A stretch of 64,000 nt of DNA from Nonomuraea sp. NBC_00507 (GTDB taxonomy: Bacteria; Actinomycetota; Actinomycetes; Streptosporangiales; Streptosporangiaceae), in NCBI RefSeq assembly GCF_036013525.1, contig NZ_CP107853.1:8804001-8868000 (forward strand), given 5' to 3'. Each line of letters starts with the position of its first letter. Position 1 is the first letter of the stretch. The notes beneath the pieces were generated by a model. It worked only from the letters and a program-made list of their open reading frames with translations, did not search any database and had not been told where the DNA came from. This document shows, piece by piece, positions 33,208 through 41,500 of this stretch. The position numbers and the translations under genes are program-made.

Positions 33208-34317
33208 ATGAGAGCGGGCGGCACGTCCACCACTGCGGAGCGTTCCGGAAGACCGACGCTGACGTTGGGCGTCGAGGAGGAGTTCCTCCTGCTCGACCGC
33301 TCCGACGGGTGCCCGGTCGACCGGGCACCCGGGATCCTGTCATTGCTCGGCGGCGAGCCGCGGGTCAAGTACGAGTTCCTGCGCTACCAGCTGGAGACCG
33401 TCACCGGTGTGTGCACGGATCTGGGGCAGGTGGCGGAGGAGCTCGCGTGGTCGCGACGGCTTGCCGCCGGCGCGGCGACGGCGCTGGACTGCCATCTCGT
33501 CGCCACCGGCATGGCACCGCAGCGCGGCTCCGCCCTGTGCCCGGTCACGGCCGATCCCCGCTATCTGCGCTTGGTCGCCCGCTATGGCGCCCTGGCCGCG
33601 GGCCCCGGCACCTGCGGCTGCCATGTGCACGTCGGCATCCCGTCGCGGGAACTGGGCGTGCGGGTCCTGTCGAGGCTCCGGCCGTACCTGGCCACGCTGC
33701 TGGCCCTCAGCGCGAACTCTCCCGTCGCCGACGGTCGCGACACCGGCTGGGCCAGCAGCCGCTACCTGCGGTGGACCCGATGGCCGTCGGCGGTGCCTCC
33801 CCGGGTGTGGCGATCCGCAGCAGACTACGACGCCGCCGTACGCCGGCTGATCCTCCGGGGGGATGCGCTGGACGAGCGAGGCGTCTACTTCCACGCCCGC
33901 CTGTCCCCGCGCTACCCGACCGTGGAGTTGCGCATCATGGACGCCTGCCTCACGGTCGAGGACACCATCCTCGTCGCTGGACTGGCACAGGCGTTGGTCG
34001 CGCTGGCGATCAGCGACGAGAGACGCCAGGTACCGATCAAGCCCATCAGCAACCGGCGGATCGCCGACGAGTTGCGCGCCGCCGCCCGGCACGGCCTGCT
34101 CGCGCATACCGTGGATCCGTACACCGGATCCACGGTGCCGCACCGCCTCCTGCTGGATGGCGTACTCAACCGCCTGCCTGAGCCCCAGCCGATCGCCCGG
34201 CTGCTCCACCGGCTCGCCCTGCGCGGTACGGGTGCCGACAGGCAGCGCGCGATGTGGGCCAGTGCCGACACGCCGCAGCGCTTCGCCCAGTTCCTCGCCG
34301 ACGCGACCCTGCGCTGA
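33208..34317 (+). CDS. GCS2-family carboxylate-amine ligase (YbdK/EgtA-like)
   Basis: A 369-residue ATP-dependent ligase related to glutamate-cysteine ligase type 2. Family motifs are LTLGVEEEFLLLD at the start, CGCHVHVGIPSRE, LALSANSPVADGRDTGWASSR, VELRIMDACLTVED and the C-terminal VDPYTGSTVPH. A GGGAGG ribosome site precedes the ATG. Enzymes of this group join glutamate to cysteine or other amines by a gamma-peptide bond; the exact partner is not readable. It converges with the subtilisin gene at 34340 with a 22-base gap. Confidence 0.9.
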   Translation: MRAGGTSTTAERSGRPTLTLGVEEEFLLLDRSDGCPVDRAPGILSLLGGEPRVKYEFLRYQLETVTGVCTDLGQVAEELAWSRRLAAGAATALDCHLVATGMAPQRGSALCPVTADPRYLRLVARYGALAAGPGTCGCHVHVGIPSRELGVRVLSRLRPYLATLLALSANSPVADGRDTGWASSRYLRWTRWPSAVPPRVWRSAADYDAAVRRLILRGDALDERGVYFHARLSPRYPTVELRIMDACLTVEDTILVAGLAQALVALAISDERRQVPIKPISNRRIADELRAAARHGLLAHTVDPYTGSTVPHRLLLDGVLNRLPEPQPIARLLHRLALRGTGADRQRAMWASADTPQRFAQFLADATLR

Positions 34318-34339
34318 ATCCGGATCTGCGGGCCGCTGG

Positions 34340-36208
34340 CTACCGCCAGCCGTACGGGTAAGGAGAGGTGACGGGACCGGCTCCGTACATCTCCTGGCTC
34401 GGCTGCGCGCCATAGACGCCGGCCATGGGCTGATACGCCGTAAGCCCGGTCGTCTGCTGTGGCAGGAGCCCAGCCAAGATCATCTCGCTGGTGAGCTGAT
34501 CCATCATCGCCTGGATCTCGGACGGTTGCGGAATGACGCCGGGCAGCGACGGCGCCAGGGCGCGGACGGCGTCGGGCAGCCCCATGCCCGTGCGGAGCGG
34601 ATCACCGAAGTTCAGTGGCGTGCAACTGGACTTGATGATCTGGAAGAGGCGGTCCACGCGTCTGGCGTCGCGGTGCCTGAACCCGTTGGTGAAGTCGACA
34701 TGGTGGGCCAGAACGAGCGCGGCCAGGCCGGTGACATGGGGGGCGGCCATGGAGGTGCCGTCCCACGCCGCATAACCGTCCGGCGGTATCGCCGACACAA
34801 CCGCCACACCGGGAGCGCAGACGTCGATCTCCGGACCGAAGCAGGTGAACTCGGCCGAGAAATAGCCCTCGCCGGTGGGCGGCTGGCGCATCTGGTCGGC
34901 GTGGGTGCTGTCGCCCGGGAACGTGTCGGCCTTGCCGATCGCCGCGACGGTGAGCACGATCGGCAGGTTGCCGGGGAAGCTGACCGGCCCGCCGTCGTTG
35001 CCGGCCGCGGCCACGCAGGCGACACCCGCGCTCCTCAGCTCTTCGATCTTGGCCGCCACCAGCGGGGAGGACTCCTTGGTGCCGAGGCTGAGGTTGACGA
35101 CGTCGATCTCCTGGGCGAGGCAATAGTCGAGCGCCTCGATGAGGTCGCTCAGCCGCCCGCCCGGGAAGATCTTGCATGCGTGGACCTCCGCCTCCACAGC
35201 GCATCCCACGATGCCCTGGCCATTGTCGGCGCCGGTGATGACTCCGGCGCAATGCGAGCCATGGTGCACCTTGTCGGTCTTCCAGCCGCCTGCCTTGCGA
35301 GCGGACAGGTCACATCCCTCGACGACCTCGCCGGCCAGGTCCGGGTGCGCCACGGCGGCGCCCGAGTCGACCACTGCGATCTTGACCCCCGCCCCCCGGA
35401 ACGTGGGAGGCAGCCGGTGCAGCTGCATGGCCTGCTGCCCCCAGCCGAACAGCTGCCGGTCAGGGAAGCCGGGCAAGGTGTCGGAAAGCCTCTTGAGCAC
35501 GATCAGGTTGTCGCGGTCCGGCCTGAGGTCCGGCCGGTCGACGATACGGCTCCAGTACCCGCTGCGGGGTTTGACCAGCACACTGGCGATCGACTCCGGC
35601 GTCTCACCGGTCATCGTGACCGTGCCTCGCCCGTCGGCCCCCGTAATGGTCTGCGCGGGCCAGAGATAGCCGTTGACCATGATGGTGGCGTCGGGCACCG
35701 GCTTGCCGCCGGGATCGGTGACCAAGAAGGTGAAGGTGGATTCGATACCCAAGGGCTCGACGACCTGGTGACGCGTCTCCCTGCGGGGCATGGCCGACAC
35801 GTGCGTGTAGGTGAGCAACCGGTCACGCTCGACATGCACCTGGGGCAACTGCCTGCTCAGCGACTCGGCTTTCTCGCGGCTCATCCGCACCACCGTCACG
35901 CTGGGGAAGGAGACGCCCGGCACGCCCATCAGCCCGGCCCCGGCCCTCTGGCGCATCTCCAGATGCCGCAGCACCTCTACCTGCGTGTCGCGCTCCAGCA
36001 TGTCACGCAGGTCGGTGGCATCCAGGGGGTGCGCGCTCACACCCATCGTCTCCAAGTACGGCCGCGGCAGGACCGCCGCCATGTACTGCCGCGTGCGTGA
36101 CTGCACTTCCTGCTGCTGCGCCGGCTTGCCCCGCCCCGACGACCGCGGCCGCGACTCGTTGTTGTTGTTATGGGAACCAGTGCTGTTGGTCATGACGTCT
36201 GTCGCCAC
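34340..36208 (-). CDS. Subtilisin-like serine protease (S8) without signal peptide
   Basis: A 622-residue S8 protease. The catalytic triad is complete: Asp at about 281 (IAVVDSGAAV), His at about 316 (HHGSHCAGV) and Ser at about 486 (DGTSMAAPH). The N-terminus is hydrophilic and asparagine-rich, so no secretion signal. Residues about 105-140 resemble an I9 propeptide (VTVVRMSREKAESLSRQ), and about 165-215 form an Ig-like insert (GKPVPDATIMVNGYLWP). The C-terminus is Gln/Tyr/Pro-rich. GTG at 36208 is 9 bases after the inhibitor gene stop; ATG at 36193 is an alternative start. It is the last gene of a four-gene operon with a glutamine-rich protein and an I9-like protein. Cytoplasmic action is inferred. 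Confidence 0.9.
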   Translation of the reverse strand: MATDVMTNSTGSHNNNNESRPRSSGRGKPAQQQEVQSRTRQYMAAVLPRPYLETMGVSAHPLDATDLRDMLERDTQVEVLRHLEMRQRAGAGLMGVPGVSFPSVTVVRMSREKAESLSRQLPQVHVERDRLLTYTHVSAMPRRETRHQVVEPLGIESTFTFLVTDPGGKPVPDATIMVNGYLWPAQTITGADGRGTVTMTGETPESIASVLVKPRSGYWSRIVDRPDLRPDRDNLIVLKRLSDTLPGFPDRQLFGWGQQAMQLHRLPPTFRGAGVKIAVVDSGAAVAHPDLAGEVVEGCDLSARKAGGWKTDKVHHGSHCAGVITGADNGQGIVGCAVEAEVHACKIFPGGRLSDLIEALDYCLAQEIDVVNLSLGTKESSPLVAAKIEELRSAGVACVAAAGNDGGPVSFPGNLPIVLTVAAIGKADTFPGDSTHADQMRQPPTGEGYFSAEFTCFGPEIDVCAPGVAVVSAIPPDGYAAWDGTSMAAPHVTGLAALVLAHHVDFTNGFRHRDARRVDRLFQIIKSSCTPLNFGDPLRTGMGLPDAVRALAPSLPGVIPQPSEIQAMMDQLTSEMILAGLLPQQTTGLTAYQPMAGVYGAQPSQEMYGAGPVTSPYPYGWR

Positions 36209-36217
36209 TTTCTGTGC

Positions 36218-36484
36218 TTAAAAGAGCTCAACAGGCAAATCAGGCTCGATCGTGAGGCGGGATCCGTGCTGTTTCTGCAGGGCCTCGGCCCGCGCCACAG
36301 GCATGTCCACCGCGATCAGGGTGGGTCGTTCCGGCGGCCCGACGATCCGCCGTACCGTCACCTCGGCATCCCCGCCGAGCGCCCGCGCCAGGTCGGCGAG
36401 CACCGCCGGCTCGCCACCGATCATGTACGGCATGCGCCCGGACCGGCCACTGGCCGATCCGGGCTCCTCCGATGGCTTGATCAC
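36218..36484 (-). CDS. Stand-alone I9-like propeptide/protease inhibitor
   Basis: An 88-residue protein whose GTG start overlaps the stop of the upstream gene (GTGA). Residues about 48-80 (PTLIAVDMPVARAEALQKQ, then a beta strand) align without gaps for about 20 residues to the propeptide-like segment of the neighbouring subtilisin (PSVTVVRMSREKAESLSRQ). Shared positions include P, V, M, A, E, L and Q, and both continue into a similar strand. Stand-alone I9 proteins inhibit or help fold subtilases in trans. Its position directly before the protease fits control of that enzyme. The match is by eye. Confidence 0.72.
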   Translation of the reverse strand: MIKPSEEPGSASGRSGRMPYMIGGEPAVLADLARALGGDAEVTVRRIVGPPERPTLIAVDMPVARAEALQKQHGSRLTIEPDLPVELF

Positions 36485-36765
36485 TGCGATGGCCGGCCCG
36501 GCTGACCCGCCCCGCCGACGAGGTTGACCACGTGCTGCACCTGCGCCATGCACGCCTCGAACTGCAGGTTTCGGTACAGGCGGACGGCCTGCACCATCGG
36601 CGGGATGGCCTCGGCGAGCTGAGGCGCCTGCGGCAGCGTCGCCTGCAGCCAGCCGTGCAGCTGCATCAGCGCCATCGCGCACTGCTGCTGCGGGTTTTGC
36701 GGCGCCAGGGCGACACCCCCGAAGGGCATGCTCGACCAGCGCTCCTGTCCCACCATCGGCTCCAT
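36481..36765 (-). CDS. Small helical protein of the Q-rich/subtilisin operon
   Basis: A 94-residue protein starting with ATG at 36765, 11 bases after the glutamine-rich gene and with GCGGGGA upstream. The stop overlaps the next start. It contains likely helices (QQQCAMALMQLHGWLQATL and QAVRLYRNLQFEACMAQV) with two cysteines. No family was recognised. The open frame extends further upstream but would overlap the glutamine-rich gene and give low-complexity shadow sequence, so 36765 is preferred. The role is presumably tied to its operon partners. Confidence 0.65.
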   Translation of the reverse strand: MEPMVGQERWSSMPFGGVALAPQNPQQQCAMALMQLHGWLQATLPQAPQLAEAIPPMVQAVRLYRNLQFEACMAQVQHVVNLVGGAGQPGRPSQ

Positions 36766-36776
36766 CCGATCCCCGC

Positions 36777-37427
36777 TTACTGGCCGATGCCCGCGAAGGC
36801 CGGCTGCTGCTGGGAAACCATCTGGCCTGGCACGCCGATGGGCTGCATCTGCTGCGGGATCATCTGCCCCTGCAGACCGACGGGCAACTGCTGGCCGAAC
36901 TGCTGAGGCAGTTGCTGACCGTACTGCTGCTGAGGCAGTTGCTGACCATACTGCTGCGGCATCTGCTGGCCGAACGGCTGTTGCGGCAGCTGCTGACCGA
37001 ACTGCTGCTGCGGCAGCTGCTGACCAAACTGCTGAACCTGCGGCATCTGCTGGCCAATGGGCTGCTGCATCTGCTGTTGCTCGATGGTCGTGAGGATCTG
37101 CCGGACAACGCCCGGCCCGTACCGCAGGCCGCAGCGGGCAATTTTGTCCCAAAAAGTCACAGGGCTCGTCTGGTGCTCCTGTGGGAAGATCTGCTCGCCT
37201 GCCACCTGGAAGGGCTGCAGTTGTGCACCCTGCATACCACCGGGAACACCCATGGGTGTCATGCCCTGCTGGCCGTACTGCTGCTGAAGGTGCGGCGGGA
37301 TCTGCTGGCCGTACTGCTGCTGCTGAAGGTGCGGCGGGATCTGCTGACCGTACTGCTGCAGTTGGAGGTGCGGCGGAATTTGCTGGCCGTACAGTTGGGT
37401 CTGGAACGGTTGGGTTGCGAAAGTCAT
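36777..37427 (-). CDS. Glutamine-rich repeat protein (prion-like composition)
   Basis: A 216-residue protein with an excellent ribosome site (AAGGAGAG) before its ATG. Two repeat blocks, YGQQIPPHLQ units near the N-terminus and FGQQLPQQ/YGQQLPQQ units in the C-terminal half, flank a short normal segment (SPVTFWDKIARCGLRYGPGV, about 90-109). No family was recognised. The Q/P/Y/F composition resembles low-complexity segments that self-associate. As the first gene of the operon with a small helical protein, an I9-like inhibitor and a subtilisin, it may be a scaffold or a substrate of the protease, which is inference. Confidence 0.75.
   Translation of the reverse strand: MTFATQPFQTQLYGQQIPPHLQLQQYGQQIPPHLQQQQYGQQIPPHLQQQYGQQGMTPMGVPGGMQGAQLQPFQVAGEQIFPQEHQTSPVTFWDKIARCGLRYGPGVVRQILTTIEQQQMQQPIGQQMPQVQQFGQQLPQQQFGQQLPQQPFGQQMPQQYGQQLPQQQYGQQLPQQFGQQLPVGLQGQMIPQQMQPIGVPGQMVSQQQPAFAGIGQ
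36884..37057 (-). repeat. C-terminal GQQLPQQ repeat block of the Q-rich protein
   Basis: About six to seven imperfect 24- to 27-base units rich in CAG/CAA-type codons (seen as CTGCTG on the plus strand) encode alternating FGQQLPQQ and YGQQLPQQ motifs. Units differ by single bases, so they are old enough to have diverged. Confidence 0.8.
37268..37394 (-). repeat. N-terminal YGQQIPPHLQ repeat block of the Q-rich protein
   Basis: Three near-identical units of about 42-48 bases encode YGQQIPPHLQ followed by two to four extra residues. The repeat differs from the C-terminal block, so the protein has two separate low-complexity arms. Confidence 0.8.
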
Positions 37428-37607
37428 GGATCTCTCCTTCGGAAGGGGCGCCTCCGCCCGCCTGCACAGTTGTTGCAGACTTTCGGTTACTTACCGTGCC
37501 TGACGATCAATAAATGGGCTCTGCCGTAATAGTCGCGCCAAGCCCGATACCGGCCATGGACAGAGCGAATGGCGAATCAGGTCTCTCGCAAACACTCAAA
37601 CGAGCCA

Positions 37608-37657
37608 AAGAATCACCTGTATTCAGCAATGCCCGACCCGACGTACAGGTGATTCTT
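37608..37657. promoter_or_regulatory. 14-bp perfect inverted repeat between HEPN gene and Q-rich operon
   Basis: AAGAATCACCTGTA and TACAGGTGATTCTT are perfect 14-base arms with a 22-base spacer. They lie 75-124 bases downstream of the HEPN-type gene stop and 181-230 bases upstream of the glutamine-rich gene start. The composition is AT-richer than the surroundings. It may be a terminator for the upstream operon, an operator for the downstream one, or a mobile-element scar. The 304-base gap (37428-37731) holds no gene that I can support. Confidence 0.6.
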
Positions 37658-37731
37658 GCTCTGCTGCTCGCAATTACCGCCAACGGACCCGACCCCCGCA
37701 CCGGACCCGGTCTCCACCGAACCCGGGCGGT

Positions 37732-38535
37732 TCACGGGACCGCGCTCGCCGCCAGATCGTTGAGAGTGGCGTTGACCACGGGCCAGCAGATCTCCACCGT
37801 GTCCCGGTTGGGGGGATCGCTCATTCTCACCTGAAGATGCGGATGAACGAGATTCCGGTAATCACGAAGGGCATGCGAGAACTTCTGGACGTCCACCCCG
37901 ATAAAGCCATGCTGTCTGGCCTGCTCGATAAGATCACGCAACGACCTCTGTTGGGGCGGCTGCCCCAGTCGCGCGGTCAGCACATCTAGCAGCACCCCTT
38001 CGACAAGACTTCCCAACATGATGATCGCTGCGACATGGCAGCCGTTCTCGGTGCACGTCCGAGCCTCATCCAGGCGCGCTTGGAGAATCTTGGCGTACTG
38101 CGGATCGACGACCACCTGCGCCATGGTCACCTTCAACGTCACCGGGGCCAGCGAGCCTGGCGATGCGGAGGCGGGATCGCACTCGATGATGCGGGGCCGT
38201 CCTCCGGGGCGCTCCACTTTGTAGCCTTCGTGGACCAGCAGGGCGTTCACCGCCATGGTGATCTCTGCTACGGTGCTGGGCGGCTCACCCAGATACTCCC
38301 TCGGATCCGACAGCCGGAGGATGGCGCGCTCCATGGCTTCGGGCTGGTCTCGCCGTTCCCGCAGCCGTTCGACGATCCATTCGCGGCGAGGTTCCCCGCC
38401 GTATTCCGGGACGTCCGTCCAGCCCGCATCACGCAGGAACTTCGCCAGCTCGTACCCCTGGCGGCGATATGCGGTGTCATCTCCGCAGATGAGCCGTGCT
38501 ATCTGCCGGATCGTGTTGTCGTCAAGGCGCTCCAT
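37732..38535 (-). CDS. AbiJ-like/HEPN domain protein
   Basis: A 267-residue protein with AAGGAGAGGGGG before its ATG at 38535. Residues about 1-75 (NTIRQIARLI, then YELAKFLRDAGW and WIVERLRER) resemble the N-terminal domain of AbiJ abortive-infection proteins. Residues about 165-250 look like a HEPN fold: an alpha-helical segment with AAIIMLGSLVEGVLLDVL and the RNase-type motif YRNLVHPH (Arg227, then Asn, and His231/His233). HEPN proteins are frequent RNA-cutting effectors in conflict systems. The gene overlaps the stop region of the helicase gene by 14 bases, so the two form a unit. Confidence 0.72.
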   Translation of the reverse strand: MERLDDNTIRQIARLICGDDTAYRRQGYELAKFLRDAGWTDVPEYGGEPRREWIVERLRERRDQPEAMERAILRLSDPREYLGEPPSTVAEITMAVNALLVHEGYKVERPGGRPRIIECDPASASPGSLAPVTLKVTMAQVVVDPQYAKILQARLDEARTCTENGCHVAAIIMLGSLVEGVLLDVLTARLGQPPQQRSLRDLIEQARQHGFIGVDVQKFSHALRDYRNLVHPHLQVRMSDPPNRDTVEICWPVVNATLNDLAASAVP

Positions 38536-41500
38536 GGTCCCCCTCTCCTTCTTCATGATCGAGGGGCAGCCAGTCCGACGGCCTGGGCGACGTTGTCCGC
38601 CAGGCGCCCGGCTGGATGCCGCGCCGGTCAAGCTCACGCCACAAAGGTTCCAGCGCTGTTTCGGGGTCGAGGGAGAAGTCGCCTTCGCGCAGCCTCCACA
38701 GCTCCCAGCCGGCGCGTCTGAGCTCCTGCTCTCTCACGATGTCGGCCCGTACCTGCTCGGGCGTGCTGTGCCACCGGCGGCCATCACATTCGACACCCAG
38801 CCTGCTTTTCGCCCCACTCACCACGAGATCGATACGCTTGCCGCCGCCTACCGGCACCTGGGGGATCACGTGGTAGCCGCGGTCGCGGATCCGGAGGAAG
38901 ACCCGCTGTTCGAAAAGGGAGTCAAAGGACTGGTGCCGTTGGTCTGGGCGCACGTCGTCCAACCCGATCTGATGTGGGTCGACTACCGCGGGGTCCAGCA
39001 TCCAGGTCAGCAGGGAGTGACGAAGATCTCGCGGATCGAGGCGATGCGCCGGAACCGATGTGAACAGCCACAGTTGGTCCCGCGCTCGGCTGGCGGCCAC
39101 GTTGAACCGGCGTCGCTGATCCCTGGAACCGGCGATTCTCGGCGGGTTGGCCACGACCAGCGACAGCAGAACGACATCACGCTGATCGCCCTGGAAGTCG
39201 GGCGGCCCTCCCACACGGAGCCGCCGCTTTTCGACCTCGGCGATGTCGATCCGTTCGCTGATGAGGCGTTCCAGGACGCGGATCTGCCCTGTTCCACCCT
39301 GCAGGGTGATGACGCCGAAGGTCTTGCGGTCGTAACGAGGATCGGCGAAGAGCGTGGCGAGCGTCTCCACGATCCGCTCGGCTTCCACGGGGTTGCGCAG
39401 GCGATCGTCGGCCCCTTCCGTGTACGCGCCCTCGACCTGGACCACCTGCAGGGGATCCAATCGGTCCGCGCCGAACTGACGCAGGGGGACGAGACGTCCA
39501 CCGTAGAACTGGTTCGACCAACCGATGATCTCCGGCATGCATCGGTAGTGATCGCTTAACCGGACCACGTCAGGGAAGCGTGCGGACAGCAACGCGTAGA
39601 GGTTTGACGTCGGAGCGATGTCGTCGCGGAACGCCGGCCGCACGTCGGGCATGTACCGATCGATCTGATCGTGGATGGGTTGCAGCTCGCCGTACTGAAT
39701 GGCGCCGGGGGCGCACTGTTGGTCGTCACCGACGACGATGACGTGCGGGGCCAGCCAGAGCAGGAACGCGGAGTCGACGCGCAACTGGCTGGCCTCATCG
39801 ACGATGACCACATCGAAGCAATCGGGCTGGGGACGGATCGTCTCCACCACCAAGGGCAGCGGCATGATCCAGGCCGGGACGGCCTCTTGAGCGATCGACA
39901 TGGCGTCGCGGATGGCCAGGCGGCGCCGCTCGCCGTATCGCTTGCTGGTCCCCTTGCCGTAATCACTCATGCGGTTCTTGTAGCTCTGAAGACCCATCCG
40001 CTGGTCTTGTGTCATCCGGCTGAGGCAGCGCATCCACGCTTCGGCCGCAGCCAGCTCGGCCGTGACAGTTTCCACGGCGCGCTCGGCATCCTCCAGTGCG
40101 CTCATGAGCTCCTGGTCACGACCGGGAGTACTCAGACCTCGGCAAAAGGCGTCCGCCAGCCCCCATTCCCAGGCCTGTGAAAGATCGGCCAGCCGGTCGC
40201 TCCAGACCGGGTCCGCAGGCGCGTCGCTGATGGCAGTGGCGAGCCTCGGATGCGTCAGGCGCAGCGTTTCCATGAGCTCGTCGCAGCGCTCCTGCTCGGC
40301 TCGATGCCTGATCGCCTCTGCCAGGCGATTGACCGCCTGCTCGTAAGCGTGGACATCACGGCTCCTGACCGCGTCCCGGAGCGCGCGCGCCTCCGGCCCG
40401 ACCTCAGCCATGGCCGGGGCCATTGTGAGCTCGAGCGCCTCGAGATCAGCCGCGGCCTGGTTTGCCGCGGCCTGCGACCTACCCCATTCGATGTTGTCGA
40501 GAAGCTCATCCCATCCTTGGGGAGTGTTAAGGGGGTGCCGGAGGCCGCTGCCGCGCAAAGCCGCGCCTATGTGCTGCACCGCGGCGCTGAACTCCCGGAT
40601 GCTTGCCAACTGGGTGGCTCTGTCGCACAACTCGGACAGCCTCACCGGCAATGGTCCCGACGTGGGCTGGAGCCCTGCGTGCTGCCAGTGCATGTCCAGT
40701 GCCTCGGCGACCTCATGGGCTCGAAGATGGACCAGGAGGGCGTCGGCCTGATCGTAGGTCCGAGGGGATTCGCCGTCCACGGCGCAGCCAGCGAGAAGCC
40801 GCTCGGCATCGCGCACGGCGCGTGGACGCATCAGACGCCGGCTCTTGCCCTCGTCGACCAGGTGCTCACACAACTCCATGCAAGCGCGTGCCATCGCGGC
40901 GACCTTTCCACGAGGCAGATCGGGGATGGTGACCTGGCGAAGGCCCAGGGATGCCAGCTCTTGCTGATGTTCGACCGCCTGCCGGGCCACCTGGTGGAGG
41001 TGCTGCCACAGGGCCTGGTCACGTTCCGCGAGCACGTCACGGAGCGCGCGTGCGCGCCAGTCGCTTTCGTCCCATCGCATGGCCTGCTGAGCGATGCCCA
41101 GGCGATGCTGCGCGTTCAGCGCCTGCCGCGTGCAGAGCTCGATGGCGTGTACTCGCTCAGGTGTCAACCGGCCCAGTTGCTCGCCCAGCGGTGACGGCAT
41201 GATCGCGTTCTGCGCGGCAACGGCAGTGGTAAGTGCGGCGAATTCCGCCGGAGAGATGAGATCCGATATGTCTGGAAGGAACGCGTGACGCAGCCGCAAA
41301 CGCGCTGGTGTGGCCCCCTTGAGCAGGCCGGCGAGCTCCATGGCCGCAGAAGGCGTGAGTGGGGGTGGCGCCTGCGCCGACTCGGGGAGTGGCGCTATCC
41401 AGGCGAAACGGTCGGCGTTCGATCGCACCGAGTCCACGATGTCGGCCCGCGTGCCCGCGTATCGCGAGCTGACCGTGAAGCGGACGGTCTCGCTCTCGCG

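Noticed and set aside
33863..36100. A 745-codon plus-strand frame across the GCS2 end and subtilisin
   Set aside because: Spans two convergent real genes, low-complexity, and the subtilisin triad is on the other strand.
36884..37394. The CTGCTG-rich repeats as a CRISPR-like array
   Set aside because: Units are codon-based, imperfect, contiguous and in frame with a protein; there are no unique spacers.
36481..37467. A 328-codon frame rich in Ala/Pro/Asp repeats overlapping the Q-rich gene
   Set aside because: Its N-terminal two-thirds is the alternative-frame reading of the glutamine repeat; only the part after 36765 has its own ribosome site and normal composition.
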